Source: an uncultured Bacilli bacterium (lineage in GTDB: Bacteria > Bacillota_I > Bacilli_A > RF39 > UBA660). Taken from it: 64,000 nt of DNA. Both the position numbers and the translations under genes were made by a program. This document shows, one piece after another, positions 1 through 8,516 of this stretch; the first letter of the stretch is position 1; every line of letters begins with the position of its first letter. The notes under the pieces were generated by a model. It was not told the origin of the DNA. It did no database searches and saw only the letters and a program-made list of their open reading frames with translations. The stretch spans positions 1-64,000 of the forward strand of contig CAKOOJ010000004.1 in NCBI GenBank assembly GCA_934098385.1, in the 5' to 3' direction.

Positions 1-42
1 AACCTTACGTATTTATTATATAACATTTTTTATAAAATAAAA

Positions 43-75
43 AGACTATTAACAAATTTTATTTGTCAACAGTCT
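43..75 (-). terminator. Hairpin with minus-strand T-tract
   Basis: Read on the minus strand, AGACTGTTGACAAAT pairs with ATTTGTTAATAGTCT and is followed by TTTTTATTTT. It may be a back-up terminator downstream of the tRNA gene, or may belong to a gene outside the window. Confidence 0.5.
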
Positions 76-77
76 GT

Positions 78-102
78 AGTTCACTACACAGTGAACTTTT
101 TT
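78..102 (+). terminator. Plus-strand intrinsic terminator
   Basis: AGTTCAC pairs with GTGAACT around a short loop, followed by a run of T. It probably ends a plus-strand transcript that enters from left of the window. Confidence 0.5.
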
Positions 103-154
103 ATATTATTATTAATAATTATTAGCAAATATAACTATAAAAACGGAAAATACG

Positions 155-185
155 TAAAAAAAATGCCCTAAAATTAAGACATTTT
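155..185 (-). terminator. Terminator of tRNA-Ala
   Basis: On the minus strand AATGTCTTAA pairs (two G-U wobbles) with TTAGGGCATT and is followed by seven or more T. It starts about 10 nt after the encoded CCA of the tRNA. Confidence 0.65.
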
Positions 186-196
186 GATATCATTTT

Positions 197-273
197 TGGT
201 GGAGAATAAGGGACTCGAACCCTTGACCCCCACGGTGCAAGCGTGATGCTCTAGCCAACTGAGCTAATTCCCC
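197..273 (-). tRNA. tRNA-Ala (anticodon TGC)
   Basis: The minus strand folds into a full cloverleaf: acceptor GGGGAAT/ATTCTCC, D-arm GCTC/GAGC, anticodon stem TCACG/CGTGG with loop CTTGCAC (anticodon TGC), T-arm AAGGG TTCGAGT CCCTT, and an encoded CCA end. The G3-U70 wobble pair, the identity mark of alanine tRNAs, is present. It delivers Ala to GCN codons. It is a single gene with its own promoter (289-317) and terminator (155-185). Confidence 0.97.
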
Positions 274-288
274 ATAAACGATAAATTA

Positions 289-317
289 ATTTTACAATAT
301 AATTTGATCGTTGTCAA
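289..317 (-). promoter_or_regulatory. SigA-type promoter of tRNA-Ala
   Basis: Minus strand TTGACA, 17-bp spacer, TAAAAT. The -35 box overlaps the last codons of the upstream yolD-like gene, whose TGA stop lies inside TTGACA. Confidence 0.8.
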
Positions 318-643
318 TTACTTTTTTCAAAAAAAGTATTAATTTTTAAAATTTGATTAAAATATATATAATTTTTATTAAAAGTAATACATTTTTTACC
401 AATATTTATATTATTCACATAACCAATTAGTTTTGTTATATTGTAATTATTATAGATATATAAATCAACTTTTAAATGATTAGTATATGCTTCAAATATC
501 TTTTCATTTAATAATTCTATTTGATCTTCTGATAAAGTAGGTTTAATAACTCTATTTCTTTTACTACTTAATTCATTCAATAATGCTTTATCATTAACAA
601 CAGAATTAAATGGAGCCCATTTAACATATCCTCTATCTTGCAT
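314..643 (-). CDS. YolD-like protein
   Basis: About 109 residues starting MQDRGYVKWAPF, the N-terminal signature (DRG..KW.PF) of the YolD-like family, which in Bacillus is encoded beside UvrX-type Y-family polymerases. The YolD fold is WYL-like, and the usual proposal is a partner or regulator of the polymerase in damage-induced DNA synthesis; its exact role is unproven. An upstream in-frame ATG at 664 lacks a good ribosome site. The ATG at 643 has GGTGG 7 nt upstream, so I use it. It overlaps the end of the polymerase gene by 11 nt, which implies translational coupling. Confidence 0.8.
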   Translation of the reverse strand: MQDRGYVKWAPFNSVVNDKALLNELSSKRNRVIKPTLSEDQIELLNEKIFEAYTNHLKVDLYIYNNYNITKLIGYVNNINIGKKCITFNKNYIYFNQILKINTFFEKSN

Positions 644-1898
644 TATGACCACCAATCTTTTCATTTCTAGATTTAATAGTAGAATTAGATAATAAACTAG
701 TTGCTTTTAAAATGCTATTATTACCATACTTATCATTTATTTTATCAATAGTATTATTTAAATTATTTTTATCATTTACTTCTTTTATATTTTCAAACAA
801 ATTTAATTGAATATGATTATTCTTTTCTAACTTAGATAAACTAATACCAACTTTTCTAACAGGCATATTTTCTTCATAATAAGAATTAAACATATTAAGT
901 AATGTTTTATATAACAAAGCCTCATCATTAGTTTCTTGATCTAATTTTTTAGATATACTGAAATATCCTCCAGTATTTTTAGAATAATTAATATGGAGAG
1001 ATATATGCTTTGTAAGTAAGTTTTCTTTTCTTAATCTTTTTAATAATAGACTTAATACTTCTTTTATTATTAATAATACATCATTGTTATAATAATCTTT
1101 GTATAATACTTGACTATTAGAAATACTTTTTTCTTTTGCAACGCGTTTAAAATCACTTATTTTACTTAAATCTATTCCATTTGCATGATACCATAATTCT
1201 TCTCCTATAATACCAAATTTTTCTTTTAATTTTAATTTGTTGTAGTTAGCAATATCACCAATTTTTTTAATACCAATATTATTTAAATTACGTTCCATGC
1301 GAGTTCCTATTCCCCACATTTTAGAAAGTGGTGTAATATTCCATAATTTTGTTTCTACATCATTATATGTCCATTCTGCAATAAAGTCTTTGTTGTGTTT
1401 TGCTTCTATATCCATAGATATTTTAGCAAGAAGTAGATTAGGTCCAACACCAGCAGTAGCACAAAGATGTGTTTTTTTATAAATACTTTTCATAATATCT
1501 AGTGCTAATTCTTTAGTTGTTTTATTGTATAGTTTTAAATAATTAGTAACATCTAAAAAACATTCATCTATTGAATAAATATGTAAATCTTCTTCTGAAA
1601 CATAATCTAGATATACGTCTACTACTTCTTTGCTTTTTTTAATATATAAACTCATTCTAGGTTTTGCAGTTATATAATTTATCTTTTTTGGTATTTCGTA
1701 TATTCTTCCACGAGATTTAACTCCTAATTTTTTCATGTATGGTGTAACTGCAAGTGTTATAGCACCATCTCTATTAGGTTCAGCAACTACAAGTGGAGTA
1801 GAAAAAGGATTTAAATTTCTTTCTACACATTCACATGATGCAAAAAAACTTTTTAAATCAATACAAATAATATTTCTTTCAATTTTTAATTCATTCAT
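633..1898 (-). CDS. Y-family DNA polymerase (UvrX/DinB-like)
   Basis: 421-residue translesion polymerase that copies damaged templates with low fidelity. Visible motifs are the palm CIDLKSFFASCE with metal-binding Asp14, and YSIDECFLD with Asp111 and Glu112. A helix-hairpin-helix-like stretch (WGIGTRMERNLNNIG) follows, then the little-finger domain, and near residue 360 QLNLF, a canonical sliding-clamp binding motif. It is paired with the yolD-like gene, which places it in the UvrX/YqjW branch rather than housekeeping DinB. The start ATG has AGGTGAAG 5 nt upstream. It is transcribed from a consensus promoter immediately upstream. Confidence 0.93.
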   Translation of the reverse strand: MNELKIERNIICIDLKSFFASCECVERNLNPFSTPLVVAEPNRDGAITLAVTPYMKKLGVKSRGRIYEIPKKINYITAKPRMSLYIKKSKEVVDVYLDYVSEEDLHIYSIDECFLDVTNYLKLYNKTTKELALDIMKSIYKKTHLCATAGVGPNLLLAKISMDIEAKHNKDFIAEWTYNDVETKLWNITPLSKMWGIGTRMERNLNNIGIKKIGDIANYNKLKLKEKFGIIGEELWYHANGIDLSKISDFKRVAKEKSISNSQVLYKDYYNNDVLLIIKEVLSLLLKRLRKENLLTKHISLHINYSKNTGGYFSISKKLDQETNDEALLYKTLLNMFNSYYEENMPVRKVGISLSKLEKNNHIQLNLFENIKEVNDKNNLNNTIDKINDKYGNNSILKATSLLSNSTIKSRNEKIGGHNAR

Positions 1899-1916
1899 AG
1901 TTCTTCACCTAATTAA

Positions 1917-1945
1917 ATTATACATACAAGTGTTTGATATGTCAA
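1917..1945 (-). promoter_or_regulatory. Promoter of the polymerase-yolD operon
   Basis: Minus strand TTGACA, 17-bp spacer, TATAAT, giving a very short leader. The spacer contains CAAACACTTGTATG, a weak partial match to the Bacillus LexA box (CGAAC-N4-GTTCG); SOS control is plausible but not shown. A divergent promoter starts 15 bp away. Confidence 0.8.
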
Positions 1946-1959
1946 TTTCCAATTATTGG

Positions 1960-1988
1960 TTGAAAAAGTTTGCAAAATAATGTATAGT
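1960..1988 (+). promoter_or_regulatory. Promoter of prepilin gene at 2007
   Basis: TTGAAA, 17-bp spacer, TATAGT, upstream of the AGGTGGT ribosome site. Confidence 0.6.
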
Positions 1989-2006
1989 TTTATTATAGGT
2001 GGTAGT

Positions 2007-4439
2007 ATGAAAAATAAGGGTTTTACATTAGTAGAAATAATAGTATGTCTAGTATTAATTACATTAATAGGAACTATATCTGTTATATCTATCAATAGTA
2101 GTAATAAAAAGAAAAAAGAAGAAGCAAAACTTATTTCAACAGTAACTAATGCAGCAAACGTATATTATTCTGTGAATAATGATTTAAAACAAAAATTAAA
2201 AGAGAATTATGGTTATTTAGTAGTAAGTATAGAAGATTTAAAGAATAATGGGTACTTAGATAAGAATTATGTAGTCCCAAATAGTGATGATAAAGATTAT
2301 TCAAAAATGGTGATAGTAGAAAGAGATATATCGAATGATTATCGTTTATTATCAAACGAAAACAATGACGATGAAATAGGCTACATAGACTACATATATC
2401 CATATGAAGAAAATGTTCCTTTTATAATAAATTTAGAAGGTTTAACTATTGAAAAGTTTGAAATAGAAAAATTAGATTGCACTTCCGGATTGACTGATGG
2501 TAAATTAGACTATTTAGATAAAAATTATGAAAAACAATCTACAGAGAACTTTGAATGTAAATATTATAAATACAACAATGATGATTTAACGATCGAAAAT
2601 AATGAGATTAATAGATCTTCCTTATCAGCAGGAAATTATACTATGAGATACAAAGTAAATAATGAAGAAATAACTAAGGACAGAATGTTGACTATAAATA
2701 AAGAACCAAATTTTGTTCTATATATAAATGATAATCAATATGAACCTAAAAATTATTATTTTAATAGTGATGTAAAATTATCTATAGAAGATACAAAGAA
2801 AGGTGTTCATGAATTATACATAAAATCCCAAAATGATAGTGATTTTAAGAAAGATAATCATATGATATTGAAAAATGAAAATATTAATACAACAAAAATA
2901 TTTGAAGGTAGTTTAACATATAAAATTAAGGGGAAACTTAATAATGAATATAGTGAAGAAAAAACTTTTACATATAATAACATAACAATAGATAGAGAAA
3001 ATCCATCTATAGAAAAGGATGGGATAGATTATATAAACCAACAAATAACAATAAGGGATAATGGTAGTGGAATTAAATTATACGAGATAGATGGCATTAA
3101 ATATAATAGTGGTTTTAGTACAGAACCTAATCAATCAATAACTATAAAACCTAACAAAGAAACATTTAACTTATATATTGAGGATAATGCTGGTAATGAG
3201 GTATCAAAAGTAATTTCTCTTAAAAATCCAATAAACATTAATGTAACAAAAAATAATGATATTTCAACTTTTAATGTCATTGTTGAATCTACTATGGACA
3301 ATGTTAAAATTAATTCGGTACAAGTACAATATAGTTTTGATACAGAATTCTTAGAAGATATGAAAAGGTATAGATATGTACGAAATGATATTGAATCATC
3401 AAAAATGAAGGAAGAGATGCAAGATATTTGTTATATCAATGTAAGTGAAGCTCATGATGAAAGATACTATTGTAATGGTTTTACCAACAATTTCTTATAT
3501 GAAAAAGAATATGATAATGAAGAAAGAAACGAAATTATAAATGAAGATAGTTATAATAGTGATAAAACAAAATTTAATCAAACATTTGATATGAAAACAG
3601 CATTAAATAATTGTGGTTCATCTGGCTTTTGCAAAAGATTTATCAGTTTTGAAAGCGATATATTAGAAGGATTAAGGGTAAATTATCATATAAAAGTGGA
3701 ATATAAAAATAATGAAGAAACAGAAATACAAGAAAAAGAATTTTTAATAAAACTTAATATAGATAAAACTGACAAACTTGGAGAAGACAATGATAGAGGA
3801 AGAGATTTTGGTTTAGTGGGCGTAAATGAGAGTGGAGATTTATTATTTTATGCTTCCGTCTATAATTCAGGTACTACTAGATACGAGTTTTCGCTATATA
3901 ATAACAAAGAAAACACCAAAAAAGATATAACAAACCTAAATGACTACTCTAGATGGGGACGTTATTGGGATAGTAATGTATCTACTATATCATATGATAA
4001 AGAGGAAATAAAATTATATTCTTGCACAACAAAAAAACATGGCACAAAAAACATTTGGTATGATGGAGAATATTATATTTATACATACAATATACAAAGA
4101 GATTTATTAACCAATAAACGTACATCAACCAAACGAGAAAGGACATGTAAATCATATAATTCATCTAATAGTAACAAAGAGAATAATTTTATAAGATTTA
4201 AAGATGATAGTGATTACGAATTTCTTGATTGGCTTCTTAAGAAAAGTCAAGGTAGATATGGTTGGGACTATGCAAATACAACTAATTTTAGTAAATATTT
4301 TATTTATAATGATTTTGATAGAGTTATACCTTCATATGACAGAACAAGTAAAAATATATTAATAAGGGAATACTATGATAGAAATGATTTTTACTATATA
4401 TTAAATTATAAACCAGGTGTAACTATAGAACAAAAATAA
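2007..4439 (+). CDS. Giant type IV prepilin-like surface protein
   Basis: 810 residues from the ATG at 2007 (AGGTGGT 3 nt upstream); an earlier in-frame ATG at 1956 lies in the promoter and is rejected. The N-terminus MKNKGFTLVEIIVCLVLI is a class III prepilin signal: basic leader, G|F cleavage site, Glu at +5 and a hydrophobic helix. After it come a pilin-like helix (Tyr-rich VYYSVNND region, then a GYLDKNY stretch), Ig-like segments around residues 220-400 with GSGIKLYEIDG and YIEDNAGNEVSK motifs, and a long Tyr/Asn/Lys-rich C-terminal region. True pilins are only 120-200 residues, so this is more likely a minor pilin or adhesin. Two further large prepilins sit at 6826 and 21342. Confidence 0.8.
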   Translation: MKNKGFTLVEIIVCLVLITLIGTISVISINSSNKKKKEEAKLISTVTNAANVYYSVNNDLKQKLKENYGYLVVSIEDLKNNGYLDKNYVVPNSDDKDYSKMVIVERDISNDYRLLSNENNDDEIGYIDYIYPYEENVPFIINLEGLTIEKFEIEKLDCTSGLTDGKLDYLDKNYEKQSTENFECKYYKYNNDDLTIENNEINRSSLSAGNYTMRYKVNNEEITKDRMLTINKEPNFVLYINDNQYEPKNYYFNSDVKLSIEDTKKGVHELYIKSQNDSDFKKDNHMILKNENINTTKIFEGSLTYKIKGKLNNEYSEEKTFTYNNITIDRENPSIEKDGIDYINQQITIRDNGSGIKLYEIDGIKYNSGFSTEPNQSITIKPNKETFNLYIEDNAGNEVSKVISLKNPININVTKNNDISTFNVIVESTMDNVKINSVQVQYSFDTEFLEDMKRYRYVRNDIESSKMKEEMQDICYINVSEAHDERYYCNGFTNNFLYEKEYDNEERNEIINEDSYNSDKTKFNQTFDMKTALNNCGSSGFCKRFISFESDILEGLRVNYHIKVEYKNNEETEIQEKEFLIKLNIDKTDKLGEDNDRGRDFGLVGVNESGDLLFYASVYNSGTTRYEFSLYNNKENTKKDITNLNDYSRWGRYWDSNVSTISYDKEEIKLYSCTTKKHGTKNIWYDGEYYIYTYNIQRDLLTNKRTSTKRERTCKSYNSSNSNKENNFIRFKDDSDYEFLDWLLKKSQGRYGWDYANTTNFSKYFIYNDFDRVIPSYDRTSKNILIREYYDRNDFYYILNYKPGVTIEQK

Positions 4440-4440
4440 C

Positions 4441-4468
4441 TTGATTTATTATAAAAGTAAAGTATAAT
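4441..4468 (+). promoter_or_regulatory. Possible promoter of 4490 operon
   Basis: TTGATT, 16-bp spacer, TATAAT just upstream of the gene at 4490. Confidence 0.45.
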
Positions 4469-4489
4469 AACTTTGGAATGGTGATTGTT

Positions 4490-4897
4490 ATGAATAAAAA
4501 AGATTTATTAAAATTATTAGATGAGAAAGATGAGTATTTAAAATCTTTAATAAAAGATTATATTAAAATATATACACTAACGTTAATTAATATAGAAGAT
4601 AGTAAAAATATTAGAAAAGATTTAACTATATTTATAAAAGAATATATAAAATATGATAAATTAGAAAGAAAAATTATTAAATATATTATAAAGATTAATA
4701 ATTACTCTAATGTTGCTAATGAAATATTAGTTGAATTAAATAATATGTTTATGAAAATGTATAATTATAATGAATGGGTATTAAAAGGATATGTTGATAT
4801 GATTTATTCTAAAAATATATATAAAGCTGTTATACCAGAAAAAGAATTTACTTACTTAAATGAAGAACTTACAGATAAATATATTAAAATGTTATAA
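4490..4897 (+). CDS. Hypothetical protein
   Basis: About 135 residues, rich in Lys, Ile and Tyr and predicted mostly helical (charged heptad-like stretches such as LLKLLDEKDEYLKSLIKDY). No signal peptide, membrane segment or recognised motif. I prefer the ATG at 4490, which has GGTGA about 6 nt upstream, over the ATG at 4478. It lies 12 nt before the Xer recombinase gene and probably shares its transcript. I do not recognise its family. Confidence 0.6.
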   Translation: MNKKDLLKLLDEKDEYLKSLIKDYIKIYTLTLINIEDSKNIRKDLTIFIKEYIKYDKLERKIIKYIIKINNYSNVANEILVELNNMFMKMYNYNEWVLKGYVDMIYSKNIYKAVIPEKEFTYLNEELTDKYIKML

Positions 4898-4909
4898 AAG
4901 AGGTATAAT

Positions 4910-5779
4910 ATGAAAGAAAAATTTTTAGATTATTTACAAAATATAAAAAAATATAGTGATAATACCATAATTAATTATGAAATAGATATAGATAGATATA
5001 TAAATTATTTAAAATTAAATAAAATAGATATTTTTAAAATAGAATATAAAAATGTATTAGATTATATAAGTTATTTGAAGAAAAATCATAAATCTACAAG
5101 TATAAATAGAAGTATTAGCAGTATTAGAACATATTATAATTATTTAATAAAAAATAACTATACTAATAGTAATCCATTTAAAATAATAAATGGTATGAAA
5201 AAAGAAAAAAAATTACCAGAATATTTTAAATACAATGAATATGTAGAATTAGTTAATAGTATAGATATTAATACTAATTTAGGTATAAGAAATAAATGTA
5301 TATTTGAAGTATTATTATGTACTGGGTGTAGATGTAATGAACTTGTTAATATAAAATTAGATGATATAAATTTAAAAGAAAAAGAAATAAAAGTACTAGG
5401 TAAAGGTAATAAAGAAAGAATAGTATATTTAGGTAGTTATGCAATAGAAAGTATAGAAAAATATTTATCTATAAGAAATGAAATATTAGGTAAGAAAGAT
5501 AATAATTATTTATTTATAAATCATCTAGGCAACAAATTAACTACTAGAGGAATAAGAGATATAATAGATAAGATATTATTAAAAAGTAGTAATAATATGA
5601 AAATTACACCTCACACATTTAGACATTCATTTGCAACAATGTTATTAAATGAGGGATGTGACTTAAAAAGTGTACAAGAATTATTAGGTCATGTATCACT
5701 TTCTACTACTAGTATATATACACATGTTTCAAATGAAGAACTAAAAAGAGTATATTTACATACAAATCCAAGAAGGTAA
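4910..5779 (+). CDS. Tyrosine recombinase, XerC/D family
   Basis: 289-residue site-specific recombinase with an N-terminal SAM-like core-binding domain (about 1-90) and a C-terminal catalytic domain. The full catalytic set is visible: Arg141 (GCRCNEL), Lys165 (GKGNKER), His235-x-x-Arg238 (HTFRHS), His261 (LLGH) and nucleophile Tyr270 (IYTHV). Length and layout match XerC/XerD, which resolve chromosome dimers. A second Xer protein is encoded at 35169-36035, so the two may form the XerC/XerD pair. No integrase-type arm domain or att repeats are seen next to it. The ribosome site AGAGG precedes the ATG. Confidence 0.9.
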   Translation: MKEKFLDYLQNIKKYSDNTIINYEIDIDRYINYLKLNKIDIFKIEYKNVLDYISYLKKNHKSTSINRSISSIRTYYNYLIKNNYTNSNPFKIINGMKKEKKLPEYFKYNEYVELVNSIDINTNLGIRNKCIFEVLLCTGCRCNELVNIKLDDINLKEKEIKVLGKGNKERIVYLGSYAIESIEKYLSIRNEILGKKDNNYLFINHLGNKLTTRGIRDIIDKILLKSSNNMKITPHTFRHSFATMLLNEGCDLKSVQELLGHVSLSTTSIYTHVSNEELKRVYLHTNPRR

Positions 5780-5830
5780 TTGAAGTAATAATAAAAATAT
5801 ATTATAATTTAAGTAGATAGGAGAATTGTT

Positions 5831-6073
5831 ATGTTAAATTTTAAAGATGGAGAATTAAGTGAAGAAGAATTAAAGGCTGTTAAGGCAGGCATAGAAGAAG
5901 GAAAAGTAGACGAAACATTGAATTTAATGGATAAGCCAGAACTTAGTACATTAAAAGAAAAAATTATAGATAGAGAATTAACTTTTGAAGAATTAGATAA
6001 TGTTATGGCTGGTATACCTAAAGAAATGGTAGAAGAAATGAAAGAAAAAAATAAAGACATATTTAAAAAATAG
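5831..6073 (+). CDS. Small acidic protein with tandem leader-like motif
   Basis: 80 residues, strongly acidic, no Cys. It contains two copies of a motif 41 residues apart: ELSEEELKAVKAGI (8-21) and ELTFEELDNVMAGI (49-62). The pattern ELsxEELxxVxaG resembles the double-glycine leader of bacteriocin and RiPP precursors, but no core peptide, modifying enzyme or C39 transporter lies beside it, and the motif is repeated rather than terminal. It sits 8 nt before the next gene and appears cotranscribed with 6082 and 6826. Function unknown. Confidence 0.6.
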   Translation: MLNFKDGELSEEELKAVKAGIEEGKVDETLNLMDKPELSTLKEKIIDRELTFEELDNVMAGIPKEMVEEMKEKNKDIFKK

Positions 6074-6081
6074 AGTGAGTT

Positions 6082-6825
6082 ATGAAATATAAATTATGTT
6101 ACTTTAATGATAATAAATGGACAGAACTTAGAGTAGAAAAATTAGATTACTTTAAAAAATATGATAAAAATAATTTATCTTTTATAGATGGATTTACTAT
6201 GAATTTTTATAATGATTATTCTTTAATAGAATATCTATATTCAAATAAATTAATACCTACTAAGAATATAATTTTATCTATTACTTCTAATAAAAATGGA
6301 TATAATAAACCTATTTATATGGGCGAAAAATTAATGCATCAAGAGGATAAACAATTATATAATATATATTTTATTGTTAATGAAATAAATAATCATATAT
6401 ATGATAGAAAATATGTAGAAAAATTCATAAGAAATTATATGAAAAAATATATGGGAACTGGTAATGATATAGCTATATTATTAAGTGATATGTATAATGT
6501 TATAAAAGAAGCAGAAAGAAAGCATGAAGATATATTAGATTTAAATAAATCAGAATATTATGATTTATACAGTAATATTAATACTTTTATTAATTATGAA
6601 CTATACAATAGTGAAATAAAATTAGTTGATAATAAGGTAAGAGTTAAAATAAAAGAAGATAAAGATGGTAATATTAAATTAGGTTCTTATAGAAAATTTA
6701 GAGATATGATTAATTTAATAAAACAATTAAATCCTAATTTATTAAAAAATATTAATGATTATAATAATAGAATTATATATGATGAAGATAATTTATGTGA
6801 AGAAGATTATAAAAGGATGATGTAA
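6082..6825 (+). CDS. Hypothetical protein upstream of prepilin
   Basis: 247 residues with a mixed alpha/beta pattern, no signal peptide or membrane helix, Tyr/Asn/Lys rich. Conserved-looking features are an N-terminal beta region (KLCYFNDNKWTELRVEKLDYF) and an IDGFTMNFY segment. Its stop codon abuts the start codon of the prepilin gene at 6826, so the two are almost certainly translated from one mRNA. A role in handling or regulating that surface protein is an inference from position only. Family not recognised. Confidence 0.6.
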   Translation: MKYKLCYFNDNKWTELRVEKLDYFKKYDKNNLSFIDGFTMNFYNDYSLIEYLYSNKLIPTKNIILSITSNKNGYNKPIYMGEKLMHQEDKQLYNIYFIVNEINNHIYDRKYVEKFIRNYMKKYMGTGNDIAILLSDMYNVIKEAERKHEDILDLNKSEYYDLYSNINTFINYELYNSEIKLVDNKVRVKIKEDKDGNIKLGSYRKFRDMINLIKQLNPNLLKNINDYNNRIIYDEDNLCEEDYKRMM

Positions 6826-8421
6826 ATGAATAAAAAGGGTTTTACATTAGTAGAAATTATTGTTTGTATTGCATTAATAAGTATAATTGGTGTGAGTAGT
6901 ACTATAATAGTTATTAAAACAAAGAATAAAAATAATAATGTAAATATATTAAATGGTACTAAAATGAGTGCTAAATTAAGTAATATAACAAATAAAATAT
7001 TACAAGCAGCTAATGTATATATTGCGGTAGAAAAAGATGGTAATGGTAATACTTATGAAACAGGTATAAAAAATGGTGGAAAAGGATTATATATAAAAGT
7101 ACAAACTTTAGTAGATAATGGATATTTAGATAAGAGTCTATTAGATAATTTACAAAAAGAAACTAATAAATCAACAAGTGAATTACAATTGCTTGCAGTA
7201 GATGCGGTTAATAACAATGATGATGAGTTATGCAATAATACCAATGCAATAGAATACACTGTAAGCTGGAGTAATGATAATGATAAACCAATATATTTAT
7301 GTCCATATGATAATGAAAATAAGCAGGGTAATAATACTATATTAAATGTTATTCTTGATGAATTTGAAAAAAAAGGTTATACGGGATGCAAATTAGGATT
7401 TGAGGAATATCAAGGAATATGTTTATTAAAACAAAATGGTCAATCAATTTATTATTATACTGGTTATAATTTAAACAATAATGCTAAAATTTGTTGGAAA
7501 GATGGAACTACAGAAAAATGCGATGATGTTTGGCTAGTAAGAACTGTGGATAGTTATAATAATGAGAATGATACTTATAATAAAAATGGAATCGCAATTA
7601 GAGTTATGAAAAAATTATTATACAATGATCTAACAAGTAAATTTGGTGGAACGAGAATTTGTACAGAAATTTCAAGTAGAAAAAATAGTGGACGTTCATG
7701 TTTTTATATAACTTCTTATAGTGGTATACATGAGTGTGGGAACATTATTGAATATGTTGTTAGTGGAGATTCTAAAAGAAGAAAAATTGAAATGAAAGAT
7801 AAATTTAATATAGATTATATATGGGCCTATGGAAAAGGTGAACAAAATTTTTCGCTAGAACCTAATCAAACAAATGCAAAATGGAGTGATTTAAATATTG
7901 CATATGATACTTCATTTTACGAATACAAATATGAAACACCAGCGCAAATAATATATAGACGTTCAACAAGCAACTTTAATGCATTAAATATTCCAGATTC
8001 TTATTTGAAATATACTAGGTGGTACTATTCATCAGATATATCTTCTGCAAAAATAATTTGGAGAAATGAAAATAATATGAACAGTGTACCAACTTTTCCT
8101 GATTTTAAGAGCGATAATGAAGAATATTATTATTTAAAGTATGGTTTATTAAATATTGCGGAATTTGCTGCAATAAACAGTGGGAATGAAGAATTAAAAT
8201 TTTATGATTCTTCTACTAGTAATATAAATAGAAAAGGAAATTATTTAACTTTTAATTTTAATTTATCTACTGCTAGCATTTTACAATCTAAAAATTATCA
8301 ATGTATGGCAGATGGTGTTACTGCAGATTTTTATTTATCATATACAATAGATAGTAATTTATTGGTTTGTAGTGGAGATGGAACAAAAGATAAACCCTAT
8401 ATCATAAAAGATAAGTGTTAA
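6826..8421 (+). CDS. Large type IV prepilin-like surface protein
   Basis: 531 residues beginning MNKKGFTLVEIIVCIALI, a class III prepilin signal with G|F cleavage and Glu at +5. A pilin-type helix (KLSNITNKILQAANVYIAVEKDG) leads into a region shared with the 21342 protein: GGKGLYIKVQTLVDNGYLDKS here, GGTGYVIPLKTLINEGYI there. The C-terminal half is Cys/Tyr/Trp rich and ends CSGDGTKDKPYIIKDKC, which resembles the NSGTKEDPYTLTN end of the 21342 protein. It probably sits on the outer face of the membrane or in a pilus-like fibre. It is preceded with zero spacing by the 6082 gene and followed by an AT-rich hairpin. Confidence 0.82.
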   Translation: MNKKGFTLVEIIVCIALISIIGVSSTIIVIKTKNKNNNVNILNGTKMSAKLSNITNKILQAANVYIAVEKDGNGNTYETGIKNGGKGLYIKVQTLVDNGYLDKSLLDNLQKETNKSTSELQLLAVDAVNNNDDELCNNTNAIEYTVSWSNDNDKPIYLCPYDNENKQGNNTILNVILDEFEKKGYTGCKLGFEEYQGICLLKQNGQSIYYYTGYNLNNNAKICWKDGTTEKCDDVWLVRTVDSYNNENDTYNKNGIAIRVMKKLLYNDLTSKFGGTRICTEISSRKNSGRSCFYITSYSGIHECGNIIEYVVSGDSKRRKIEMKDKFNIDYIWAYGKGEQNFSLEPNQTNAKWSDLNIAYDTSFYEYKYETPAQIIYRRSTSNFNALNIPDSYLKYTRWYYSSDISSAKIIWRNENNMNSVPTFPDFKSDNEEYYYLKYGLLNIAEFAAINSGNEELKFYDSSTSNINRKGNYLTFNFNLSTASILQSKNYQCMADGVTADFYLSYTIDSNLLVCSGDGTKDKPYIIKDKC

Positions 8422-8426
8422 AGTAA

Positions 8427-8464
8427 AAAATATTATAAAAATTCAATTTATAGTATTTTTTTTA
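8427..8464 (+). terminator. AT-rich terminator after prepilin
   Basis: AAAATATTATAAA pairs with TTTATAGTATTTT (one G-U) and runs into eight T. Confidence 0.5.
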
Positions 8465-8474
8465 TGCGATTTTG

Positions 8475-8483
8475 TGATATACT
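8475..8483 (+). promoter_or_regulatory. Extended -10 promoter of ppdK
   Basis: TGATATACT matches the extended -10 TGnTATAAT. There is no clear -35. It lies about 35 nt before the start codon. Confidence 0.5.
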
Positions 8484-8516
8484 AGATTAGTCAGATAATA
8501 ATGGAGGGTAAGAGAT

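Noticed and set aside
1924..1937. LexA/DinR box in the polymerase promoter
   Set aside because: CAAACACTTGTATG keeps only part of the CGAAC-N4-GTTCG consensus; mentioned in the promoter entry but not called as a site.
2146..2403. Antisense ORFs inside prepilin, ppdK, herA and beta-helix genes
   Set aside because: They lie opposite clearly coding frames, have low-complexity or hydrophobic composition typical of reversed AT-rich codons, and lack ribosome sites.
4910..5779. Integrase of a mobile element
   Set aside because: Sequence is XerC/D-like with no arm-binding domain, and no att repeats, excisionase or phage genes surround it.
5831..6073. Bacteriocin or lanthipeptide precursor
   Set aside because: The leader-like motif is duplicated inside the protein, there is no Cys/Ser/Thr-rich core after it and no modification or export gene nearby.
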